Part shown: one piece after another, positions 54,689 to 62,151 of the stretch
Position numbering within the stretch: the first letter of the stretch is position 1
Layout: each line of letters begins with the position of its first letter
From: JAPHSX01 sp039714395
Lineage (GTDB): Bacteria > Pseudomonadota > Gammaproteobacteria > Thiohalomonadales > Thiohalomonadaceae
Length of the DNA stretch: 64,000 nucleotides
Reading direction: 5' to 3'
Assembly: GCA_039714395.1 (NCBI GenBank)
Contig: JBDLJH010000016.1
Location: 12,744 to 76,743, forward strand
Notes under the pieces: model-generated
What the model was told of the DNA's origin: nothing
The model's database searches: none
What the model saw: only the letters and a program-made list of their open reading frames with translations
Made by a program: the position numbers and the translations under genes

Positions 54689-54734
54689 ATATCATTTTCA
54701 TAATATCACAAACATAGATAAGCCTGAAACCTAA

Positions 54735-55304
54735 ATGCTAGAAATCGACATAAAACAAGCACTTGAGAGTTATCTTTACTCTCCTCAATCAGGTGAAAAA
54801 GAGCAGTTGTTTTTAGACGAACTTCGCTTATGCGGAGGTGCTGCAAGAGCAGATTTGGTAAATGTTGAAGCAATGCATTGTTACGAGATTAAAAGTGAAA
54901 AGGATAGTTTAAAAAGATTGGTAAACCAAGGCTCTAGGTATATACGAGTATTTGATAAGATAACGCTTGTAACGGCAGAAACTCACCTCGACTTAGCATT
55001 GAAAATAATACCGTCCTGGTGGGGGGTTATTCTAGTTCCTAAATCAGTAGATGACCCATTTGTAGAAATGCGTCAAGCTGGAAATAATCCTAAGCTTGTC
55101 CCATCACAGTTGGCAAAATTATTGACCAAGCAGGAATGTTTAGACGCTCTATCAGATGAAGGCCTTGTTAGAGGTAAAAAAAGCCTCAGTTTATATAGGC
55201 TTCAGGAGGTCATGGAAGAAACTCTTTCTCTTGAGAGATTAAAAGAAGTAGTTGTCAAAGCTCTTCAGTCAAGGGTTAGGAGTTTGTCGGCAGAGGCTGC
55301 TTAA
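54735..55304 (+). CDS. sce7726-family PD-(D/E)xK-like protein
   Basis: 189 aa. GGAARADLVNVEAMHCYEIK gives D40 and E51-x-K53, with KRLVNQGSRYIRVFDKITLV and IIPSWWGVILV after it, the sce7726 pattern. The residues fit a PD-(D/E)xK nuclease core. The family is known mainly as a neighbour of sce7725 proteins and has no established function that I know of. Its stop codon overlaps that of the convergent sce7725-like gene (shared TTAA, 55301-55304). Confidence 0.75.
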   Translation: MLEIDIKQALESYLYSPQSGEKEQLFLDELRLCGGAARADLVNVEAMHCYEIKSEKDSLKRLVNQGSRYIRVFDKITLVTAETHLDLALKIIPSWWGVILVPKSVDDPFVEMRQAGNNPKLVPSQLAKLLTKQECLDALSDEGLVRGKKSLSLYRLQEVMEETLSLERLKEVVVKALQSRVRSLSAEAA

Positions 55305-56307
55305 ATAGAATAATTTTCTTTAATTACAAAGCTAATGTGGTGGTTCACGCCTTCTAATAAATGTGTCTCACCCCCACCTTTCTTTTGCTCTAGTGGTAAT
55401 GTGGGGTTTGCTCGATCTGCTATCAACTTATCCCCAAAAGAGTATGTCTCATCGCGAAAATCATTTTTGAATAGGTTGATCATTAACTCACTCAGTCGTA
55501 TGGATTCACCCTTGGTTCCATCATTCCCTTTCAATACTAACCATTCAGAATCTACTGTGTAGCGTATAGCCACCTTACCTCTGCGAATCATTGGGCCTTC
55601 CTCCCATAACGGCGAGACTACAGTGTAATCGCAATACCCTATTTTAAACCCGTCAATCTTTGAGCTAACCGCCTCCCATAAATGTCTATCCCATCGTGCA
55701 AAACGGGACTGTCCTACATCTATTTGAATTGGGTATGCACCTGATGCTAGATATACAGATTCAAATCCATTTTTGTTAAAGCTTAGTATTAAATCTTTAA
55801 TTTTTTCTAACACTCCATCACTTGGGTTTTCTGGCGCGACTCTGAAATCGAGCATAACCACAAATGTTTTGTTGCTAACAACTATATTTCTAACTTTATT
55901 GCATTTATTTATTATTTCCGCATTTGTCATCTCACCACTTATGCGAATCCTAAAAACGACTGTAGTCATTTTTTGTAAAAGAGGAAGTATTGTTACGTCG
56001 TTTATTAAATCTTGGTCGAATGGGTTTAATGCAGGGTAAAGAGATAGAGTTCCGTCTTCAATTTTTTCTAATGTTAGTTTGTATCCATTTAGTCGCCACC
56101 CTGAAACCGTCCCTTCAGGAGATGCGTAATCTGCAATCCCTGTATTAGTCCAAAAATTAGTCAGTGTTGTATGTAATGCTGCATGCTCCTTTTCGGTCCT
56201 AATCTCCATGCAGGGAGTTATCTTGCTTTTGACAAAAGCATCAAGTTTTTCAAGCGCTCTGTGTTCACCACGTTTCCATTTTAGTATTGGAATGTAAGGT
56301 GTTTCAT
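55301..56307 (-). pseudogene. sce7725/beta-family protein, start apparently frameshifted
   Basis: The frame from ATG 56209 gives 302 aa (…FKIGYCDYTVVSPLWEEGPM…), a beta-protein (sce7725-like) C-terminal part. Upstream of that ATG the same frame stays open and reads TPYIPILKWKRGEHRALEKL, DAFVKSKITPCMEIRTE, exactly the family N-terminus, but has no start codon before a TAA at 56323-56321. ATG 56307-56305 is one base out of frame: ATGAAACACC would be in frame as ATGAAAACACC. A one-base loss in the A-run, or a sequencing error, is the simplest reading. The true protein would be about 334 aa. Confidence 0.7.
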
Positions 56308-56501
56308 TGATATTGATAGCTTATTTCCTTTAGCTGTACTTCAATCTTTGGGGGCAGAGTAAAAAAACCAAATACATAAGGGAATCCTAAAATTCCGCTT
56401 TGGATCCTCCTGAGGCATTATAACACAGCCCCCTATATGACTGCTTATGGCTAGTTTGAAACCTATTGGCTGTTAAATTATAGTGAGTACAGGCGTCTAA
56501 T

Positions 56502-56521
56502 CTGTCAGATTAGGTTTGAAC
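56502..56521 (-). repeat. Dispersed short repeat, diverged copy E
   Basis: On the minus strand GTTCAAACCTAATCTGACAG, a diverged copy of the 13927 repeat. The 56308-56580 gap has no gene. Confidence 0.45.
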
Positions 56522-56580
56522 TTTTCACTGTATTCGATAATAGGGAGATACTGGTTAATCCCCCTACCTTACTCTTGGTA

Positions 56581-56931
56581 CTATTGGTTACCTTTACGCG
56601 CAGACTCTTCACCAAACTCCAGTTCCATCTGCAGATGAGTGGAATAGAGTGAGTCATTAGCTGCATCTCGCATAACTACTGTTGATCGGACAACCTGAAA
56701 CCGGGATTTGGCATTTGTACTCCAGCGCCCGCCAACCAGAACCTCATCATTAGCCTTGTAGTCGATTACTGGCCATCCAGCCTTGTCCCAGTGGAATGCG
56801 TCGATCATAGCTCCTCCACAGAGGAGGCGCAGTTCCCAGTAGCCCAGACCACTCCCTGTGGTGCAATGCTGGCACATAAATACCTCTACAGAAAATGTAA
56901 TCAGCATTTCGTTTCTGTATCTATTCAGCAT
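56581..56931 (-). CDS. Hypothetical protein of the integrase operon (a)
   Basis: 116 aa with one CxxC (MCQHCTTGSG) and many Trp/Asp residues (FHWDKAGWPVIDYKANDEVL). A shorter start at Met19 is possible. Overlaps the previous gene by 7 bp, so it is transcribed with the integrase. Family not recognised. Confidence 0.55.
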   Translation of the reverse strand: MLNRYRNEMLITFSVEVFMCQHCTTGSGLGYWELRLLCGGAMIDAFHWDKAGWPVIDYKANDEVLVGGRWSTNAKSRFQVVRSTVVMRDAANDSLYSTHLQMELEFGEESARKGNQ

Positions 56932-57239
56932 GGTAATGCCTCCTTATTGTAGTGATGCTCTGTGATGTGATTCGCCAGTGAAGATCCAAGGCTACTTAAA
57001 GGGGACTCCATGGAGCTAACCTCCTCTTCCGTGTAATGAGTCATCAACCATGTCTCTATAGCACGCTTATTGGAGTACTCATCCCCTTCTCCAATGATAA
57101 AAACCAATGCTAGCCCCTCATGGATCTGCATCGTCCACATCAGTGAAGCGGCCAGCTTGCGTACATAGGACGGTACCTTGGATACCCTGGCAATAGTCAC
57201 CTTCTTCTGCTGCGGAAACGGTATAACGTTACGATTCAT
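56925..57239 (-). CDS. Hypothetical protein of the integrase operon (b)
   Basis: 104 aa, PFPQQKKVTIARVSKVPSYV then a short hydrophobic stretch and an acidic C-terminus. 4-bp overlap with the integrase gene. Family not recognised. Confidence 0.6.
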   Translation of the reverse strand: MNRNVIPFPQQKKVTIARVSKVPSYVRKLAASLMWTMQIHEGLALVFIIGEGDEYSNKRAIETWLMTHYTEEEVSSMESPLSSLGSSLANHITEHHYNKEALPC

Positions 57240-58429
57240 GACTCACCTCCTTCATTGCGCTGGGGCTGTGCTGACAGCATCTGCTCAAAGGCGGAGCCAT
57301 CTTGTCGCGTTAGGTTGGGTACGAAACGAGAGTAAACCTTGAACAGCATTTCGGTATTCACATGACCCATCTGCCGAGCAATCCACTCAGGGTTCTCCCC
57401 TGCCGCCATCCAGAAGGTGGCTGCGGTATGACGCGTCTCATACATACGCCGCTTCCTAAGGTCCAACCTCCTGAGCAATGGGTACCAGACGCGGTTACAG
57501 ACATTGTGATTGTCCAGTGGCTCGCCTTCGCGATTACAGAAGACGTAGTCCCCCTTCCCGGTGACCTTCTGCTGAGCACGTAGAGCCTCCATCACCGGAG
57601 TAGTCATATCAATTTCACGTTGGGAGCCGTCGTTCTTGGTGTACTCCACTCGCCCATCAATGATGGTCTCGCGCACTAGGAGCTGATTGCGCTCAAAGTC
57701 GACGTACTGCCACCGCAGCCCTGCTACCTCTCCAGACCTCATTCCACTGTAAAACCGCAGTTTGAAGTAGTCCCTAAAGTCAGGCCGTACGTGCTTGAGG
57801 ATCAGGCTCACCTCATCGAGCGTAAAAGGCTGAATATCCGTCTTTGGCTCCTTCAAAAGTGCCACATTCGTGAACGGTGAGGTAAAATCAAACCGATCGG
57901 CTGCTTCACTCATCATCAGTCGGAAGACCTTTAGGATCTTGTTGACTGTTGAAGGGGCTCTGGTCTTGCCTGTTTCGGGGGATGCTTTGGCGAGTTTTGC
58001 CCGAAACGCAAGAATGTCTGCCTTTGTGATGTGGCTGATCACCTTATCCCCGAATTCGGGAATGATGTGGGTGCCATACAGGTTAGTGACACTCTTGATA
58101 TAGCTGTAGCGCCATGTAGGTGTCATCTCCCCGAACCATACCTTCTTGAACTCCACCACGGTAGGAACGCCATCCAGACTGGCGTGATGCGTTTCCAGTC
58201 GCTGACTCCTATCCTCAAACCGAGCGACCATCTGACTGTTTGGGAAAAAATCAGCATAGTTAAACTGACCCAGGGTAATTGCCGCCTCTATCTTCTTGAG
58301 AACAGTCTCTGCCATCTTACGGTTGGCAGGCGTCTCATCCAGCGCGGTAGTCTCACGGCACCGAACTCCCTTATACCGGAAATCAAAATAGAGCTTCCCA
58401 GTCTCCTTACGGACATTGACCTTAGCCAT
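57236..58429 (-). CDS. Tyrosine recombinase / phage-type integrase
   Basis: 397 aa from ATG 58429. Arm-binding N-terminus (MAKVNVRKETGKLYFDFRYK, DUF3596-like), SAM-like core domain, and a complete catalytic set: R231 (SGMRSGEVAGLRW), K265, Y-E-T-R333 in the HxxR place, H356 (MGHVNTEM) and nucleophile Y366 (FKVYSRF). The frame is open to 58567, but the start is set by the 8-bp overlap with the excisionase-like gene. Mediates site-specific integration of the island or of a nested element. Confidence 0.92.
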   Translation of the reverse strand: MAKVNVRKETGKLYFDFRYKGVRCRETTALDETPANRKMAETVLKKIEAAITLGQFNYADFFPNSQMVARFEDRSQRLETHHASLDGVPTVVEFKKVWFGEMTPTWRYSYIKSVTNLYGTHIIPEFGDKVISHITKADILAFRAKLAKASPETGKTRAPSTVNKILKVFRLMMSEAADRFDFTSPFTNVALLKEPKTDIQPFTLDEVSLILKHVRPDFRDYFKLRFYSGMRSGEVAGLRWQYVDFERNQLLVRETIIDGRVEYTKNDGSQREIDMTTPVMEALRAQQKVTGKGDYVFCNREGEPLDNHNVCNRVWYPLLRRLDLRKRRMYETRHTAATFWMAAGENPEWIARQMGHVNTEMLFKVYSRFVPNLTRQDGSAFEQMLSAQPQRNEGGES

Positions 58430-58652
58430 TGCAGACACCCCCTCCCGCCATAGGGATAGCCAGTGAGCTGACGGCCTTAGCCATGTCCTTCTCAATGGTC
58501 TCCCAGATATAAAGGGTCTTACGCCCCCCGAACGGGCGGATGTAGTGCTTACCCTCAAGGAGCACACTGTCCTTGAGGCAATTACGAATGGTCCGAGCGT
58601 TGTACTTGATACGGTCGGCCAGTTCCTGCGTTGTTAGGTATGTGTAACTCAT
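58422..58652 (-). CDS. Excisionase/AlpA-like winged-helix protein
   Basis: 76 aa. YTYLTTQELADRIKYNARTI is a MerR-like/excisionase DNA-binding helix pair, followed by FGGRKTLYIWETIEKDM. ATG 58652 has AAGGAG at the right distance; the ATG two codons earlier sits on that site. Probably directs excision with the integrase. Confidence 0.8.
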   Translation of the reverse strand: MSYTYLTTQELADRIKYNARTIRNCLKDSVLLEGKHYIRPFGGRKTLYIWETIEKDMAKAVSSLAIPMAGGGVCNG

Positions 58653-58674
58653 AGTCATCTCCTTAACGTTCTTT

Positions 58675-58695
58675 ATTCGTACTTAATGTACGAAT
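58675..58695. promoter_or_regulatory. Perfect operator palindrome
   Basis: ATTCGTAC, TTAAT, GTACGAAT (58675-58695), with a possible half site GTACG near 58719. It lies between the excisionase-like gene and the divergent Cro-like regulator, the usual place for a lysogeny-type switch. Confidence 0.7.
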
Positions 58696-58792
58696 TACTG
58701 ACATTATGGAGGTAATATGTACGTTTGTCAAACAAATTGTAGGAAATTCAGACACAAGGTACACTTAACGGAAGTTAAAAGAGGATAACAAA

Positions 58793-59002
58793 GTGATCCG
58801 CTGCAATTTGTCGCGCATTCTTGGTGAGAGAAAATTGAAGGTTTCTGACGTGGAAAAGGGAACGAAACTACACCGGCATAAGATCGCTGCTCTATATAAA
58901 GAAACCGCGATTAAAGTCGATCTTGATACTATAGATAAGATCTGTGAGTACCTGGAGTGCAGCGTCGGTGAATTGCTTGAGCGAGTAGTGGATCAGAGTT
59001 AG
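58793..59002 (+). CDS. Cro/XRE-type small regulator
   Basis: 69 aa, GTG start. RILGERKLKVSDVEKGTKLH and the HTH recognition helix, then DTIDKICEYLECSVGELLE, the XRE family pattern. Likely represses the divergent xis-int operon through the palindrome at 58675. Confidence 0.85.
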   Translation: MIRCNLSRILGERKLKVSDVEKGTKLHRHKIAALYKETAIKVDLDTIDKICEYLECSVGELLERVVDQS

Positions 59003-59035
59003 CGCGTAATCGTTGCCTTACACCCTTAGTCTGAT

Positions 59036-59062
59036 TTGTAGTAATTCAGACACTAACTGACA
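59036..59062 (+). repeat. Dispersed short repeat, copy C
   Basis: TTGTAGTAATTCAGAC, 16 bases identical to 13921-13936, then ACTAACTGACA. It lies in the gene-free stretch 59003-59370, in which I see no other feature. Confidence 0.7.
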
Positions 59063-59370
59063 CATCATACTGCTAGTCTAGATGTACTCAGACAGTTCAG
59101 GCAGCTTAAAATTACAGCTATCCTCCCCCTGTAGAGAACCAAATGTCTCCAGTTTGCACCTAGTATATACCGGACCTATTTCCATGTTATTCGTTGGATA
59201 GACAGAGCACATAGAGACGTTCCCATTTGCTAATCCTATTTATGAGACAGGGATTATGAAATGTTATATCGAAACAAATAATTGCTGAATTGCACCAGAA
59301 ATACCTTACCTAAATATACAGAGCCAACAGAGTCCGTATAGTAGCTATTATGCCCTTAAAAGGAATTAGC

Positions 59371-59772
59371 ATGAACATACCTACCAGCACACTGAGAAAG
59401 TCACTGGGTGCTTCTTCTGATATAGCTAAATTATGGTTTGAGGACCGTACAGAAGCAAAAACACGAGACATCTTCGAGGCCAAAGGTAAACTTGGAGATG
59501 ATGGTAGTGGCGCAGTCTATGTGTATTTTAATGAAGCTGGCGAGGCTTTGTATGTAGGTTTAACCAGTAGAAAGGTCAAAGCTCGGCTACATGACCAAAC
59601 ATCACCACATAAAAATAAGCCGTGGTGGCTACAATGGCATTCGATAAAGTTTGTCCAGCTCTCAGATGACATGGATAGGCAAATATTGGAGTTCCTTCTA
59701 ATACTTTCATATTCACCGAAATTTAATGAAAAACCAAAGGCTAAGAATCTCGATGAATTACTACCGGCATAA
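59371..59772 (+). CDS. GIY-YIG nuclease-like protein
   Basis: 133 aa from ATG 59371 (AAAGGA upstream; the frame is open from 59350). The GIY-YIG core reads GAVYVYFNEAGEALYVGLTS, then RKVKARL with the catalytic Arg and a late Glu/Asn (FNEKPKAKN). A small stand-alone GIY-YIG domain. Next to the HEPN-like gene 46 bp downstream. Confidence 0.75.
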   Translation: MNIPTSTLRKSLGASSDIAKLWFEDRTEAKTRDIFEAKGKLGDDGSGAVYVYFNEAGEALYVGLTSRKVKARLHDQTSPHKNKPWWLQWHSIKFVQLSDDMDRQILEFLLILSYSPKFNEKPKAKNLDELLPA

Positions 59773-59817
59773 GGTCATTCAACTCGGAGGTGCCGCTGAA
59801 TACGGTATTAAACACAT

Positions 59818-60372
59818 ATGAAGATCGGAGAGTTCCTATATTTTGCGCCCGAATTAGCATTTGCTGACATGGACTTTAGAGAAGGAGAACTACCAGACCA
59901 ATACTGTCGAAGAATTGATGGTTACTACCTGGCTCCTGCTGAGTATTTGATAGATGAAAAACATGGCTTTGCAGCAGGTCTATTAGTGCTTTGTGCAATA
60001 GATGCTCTCGGTAAGATAGACTACCCAAACCTTGGAGTGGGAGAGAGATTCAAGCTCTATTGTCAAAATCGATTACCCAGCTTTTCAACTGAAAATTATG
60101 CTAAGCAACTTTACGAGGCCTTTAGGAATGGGGTAGTGCATGAGGCTAGAGCTAAAGACGGGGCTGAAATATCTTTAGAGTCCGATAGAACGGTTGAGCT
60201 AGCCCCAGGAGGAATTAGAGTCAATCCTGCTTACTTATTAAATGAAGTTAGAGAAGCATTACATGGCCAAATGGAAGGAATATCAGCTAACAAAGAAAGT
60301 TTGATTGCATTCAAAAAATACATTCTCGTTCAGTTTTCCAAGGAACTGGCTGGTCTTAGAACAGACGGTTAA
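59818..60372 (+). CDS. Protein with HEPN-like R-x4-H motif
   Basis: 184 aa, all-helical, family not recognised. YEAFRNGVVHEARAKDG contains R103-N-x3-H108, which fits the R-x4-6-H active site of HEPN RNases including the polar residue after Arg. Flanking helices (LLVLCAIDALGK; LVQFSKELAGL) are consistent with the four-helix fold. Follows the GIY-YIG gene in the same direction. Two nuclease folds side by side suggest a defence or toxin module, but this is inference. Confidence 0.55.
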   Translation: MKIGEFLYFAPELAFADMDFREGELPDQYCRRIDGYYLAPAEYLIDEKHGFAAGLLVLCAIDALGKIDYPNLGVGERFKLYCQNRLPSFSTENYAKQLYEAFRNGVVHEARAKDGAEISLESDRTVELAPGGIRVNPAYLLNEVREALHGQMEGISANKESLIAFKKYILVQFSKELAGLRTDG

Positions 60373-60435
60373 CATTAGAATGTAGCAAATCTTCTGCCTG
60401 TTCACTCGTGAGTATCCGATTTTGGGATACTGAGA

Positions 60436-60451
60436 ACTAAACTAGTTTAGT
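60436..60451. promoter_or_regulatory. Perfect 16-bp palindrome
   Basis: ACTAAACTAGTTTAGT, in the 368-bp gene-free stretch after the HEPN-like gene. A related ACTAAAC string recurs near 60477. Confidence 0.5.
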
Positions 60452-60516
60452 CCCGTATATCGACTTCTAGTTTGAGACTAAACGGGTGCCTGATGATAAT
60501 GAAACTAGCTATGTAA

Positions 60517-60539
60517 ACTGTCAGCTCAAGTTTGAATTA
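60517..60539 (-). repeat. Dispersed short repeat, copy D
   Basis: On the minus strand TAATTCAAACTTGAG then CTGACAGT; a close relative of copies A and B. Confidence 0.65.
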
Positions 60540-60590
60540 TATCATCGTATTTCAGCCGCAGAAGTATCTGTCCCAGTGACACTACCTGAT

Positions 60591-60635
60591 AACCTATAGG
60601 TTGTGTCCGTACCTCAAGAGATTAACCTATAGGTT
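60591..60635. promoter_or_regulatory. Two copies of a 12-bp palindrome, 33 bp apart
   Basis: AACCTATAGGTT at 60591-60602 and 60624-60635. A spacing of about three helical turns is typical for cooperative binding of a dimeric regulator. No plus-strand gene starts nearby; the flanking genes converge here. Confidence 0.6.
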
Positions 60636-60740
60636 ATATTTTACGTTAGCGGCATCTACCACCAACCCCATTTCATCTACCACGGGCTTTTTCAAACCCT
60701 TACAGAATGCGCCCGGCAGGGGTGCGGAGGTTTGTAGGTA

Positions 60741-61427
60741 TTACCTCCGCACGACATTCAAACTCCGGTTGAAGCGCTTTGTTGAGTTAAAATTATTGTC
60801 TGAATATTCTATGGCTTCATTGATATACCCAACTTGAGATTTTATCTTGGTTGACACTCTCTCAAGAATAATTGCTCCCATATATACACCCAGGACAAAT
60901 GCCATTAGCCACATAGGAACCCACGAATGTGACTGTAGTTCAAATTGTTTATGCGCGGCATAATATATAGCAAATCCTGCAGGAACAACTCCAACTTTCT
61001 TAATGGAACCTACTAAAAATGCAGACCTTTCGATAAAGAAATCGTTGTCCAATTCCATTAATTCAGATACGCGCCTTAAACTACTACGGCTAAAGTTAGA
61101 AAGATCTCTAACATACTCAGCTCTTTGGGCTTCTCTTTCTTTTAGCCCATCCAGATAAAGTTTTAATGGATTCCTAAAAATTGAATAAATTGATATAACT
61201 TGAGAGAGAAAATGAGCGATAGTAAGGAATATAAAAACCGTTCCTGATACAATCGCCAATTTTGGGGAAATCCCGAGCGCAGCAATCAATACCGCCATAG
61301 ATCCAAACAGCATCATAGCAACGACCAGCATTTTTTCAGCTTTCGCGCCCCCGAATAGCTTATTCAGACTGCTATTCTTCTCACTATCGCTTATAAATCC
61401 GATTAACTTATTAACTTCATCATCCAT
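60741..61427 (-). CDS. Hypothetical four-TM membrane protein
   Basis: 228 aa. Hydrophobic hairpin near residues 33-80 (MLVVAMMLFGSMAVLIAALG, GTVFIFLTIAHFLSQV), a charged central helix region, and two more segments near 145-190. Downstream by 36 bp of another membrane protein gene on the same strand. Family not recognised. Confidence 0.6.
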   Translation of the reverse strand: MDDEVNKLIGFISDSEKNSSLNKLFGGAKAEKMLVVAMMLFGSMAVLIAALGISPKLAIVSGTVFIFLTIAHFLSQVISIYSIFRNPLKLYLDGLKEREAQRAEYVRDLSNFSRSSLRRVSELMELDNDFFIERSAFLVGSIKKVGVVPAGFAIYYAAHKQFELQSHSWVPMWLMAFVLGVYMGAIILERVSTKIKSQVGYINEAIEYSDNNFNSTKRFNRSLNVVRR

Positions 61428-61463
61428 AACATGTGTGATCGTATTTCTGGCCTAAGTTCTCCG

Positions 61464-61904
61464 CTAAGAGACAACCGACGAAGGATGCCGTTCTTCTTCA
61501 GTGGACTTATGTGATTTATAGCGCATCCAGGACACTGCTAGTATACCAAGAGCAACAGCAACAATTATGCTCACATGAAAGTCTGACACCAACTGATGAT
61601 TAAATGGCTTTAGTGAACTTACTATCCATTCAACATTATTAGCTAGTTTATTGGTGATTTCGTATAATTGTTCAAGCTGCTTCTGGCCAGCCACTAACGC
61701 TTTATGGTTGCCATAACAAAAAACTAAATATGCCAGCACAATGGCAAAGGGTTCTTTAAGTGATTGTGTTGCTCTTTTGCTACCTATGACAAAACCCATA
61801 ATAGCTAGCGATACAACACTAAAGTAGCCCCATAAATTATCTACCAGTGAATACTGTGTTTGATATATATTGATGGCCTCGAGTGCTATCTTTATTTCGT
61901 CCAT
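61464..61904 (-). CDS. Hypothetical three-TM membrane protein
   Basis: 146 aa. Two hydrophobic segments near 27-66 (WGYFSVVSLAIMGFVIGS, FAIVLAYLVFCYG) and one at about 110-127 (IIVAVALGILAVSWM), with a soluble helical stretch between. Pairs with the next membrane protein gene. Family not recognised. Confidence 0.6.
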   Translation of the reverse strand: MDEIKIALEAINIYQTQYSLVDNLWGYFSVVSLAIMGFVIGSKRATQSLKEPFAIVLAYLVFCYGNHKALVAGQKQLEQLYEITNKLANNVEWIVSSLKPFNHQLVSDFHVSIIVAVALGILAVSWMRYKSHKSTEEERHPSSVVS

Positions 61905-62151
61905 AATAACTCCCTATTACACATAACATCTGTTAATTGAAATTAATTCCTGTTAACACTCTATATAACGTCACAAAGACCAAAACCTAGGAAAGTTCAA
62001 TTTCACCTCCATCTGCTACACACCTGTCACACGGTCTTAACCATTCTTAAAACATGGCCCTTACAGTCACGGCGAATGGTTATGGAATTCCCGCCACTCA
62101 AACTATCCAATCCCCAGAATATAAATGACGATCCCAGTCCTGAACTTTGTA

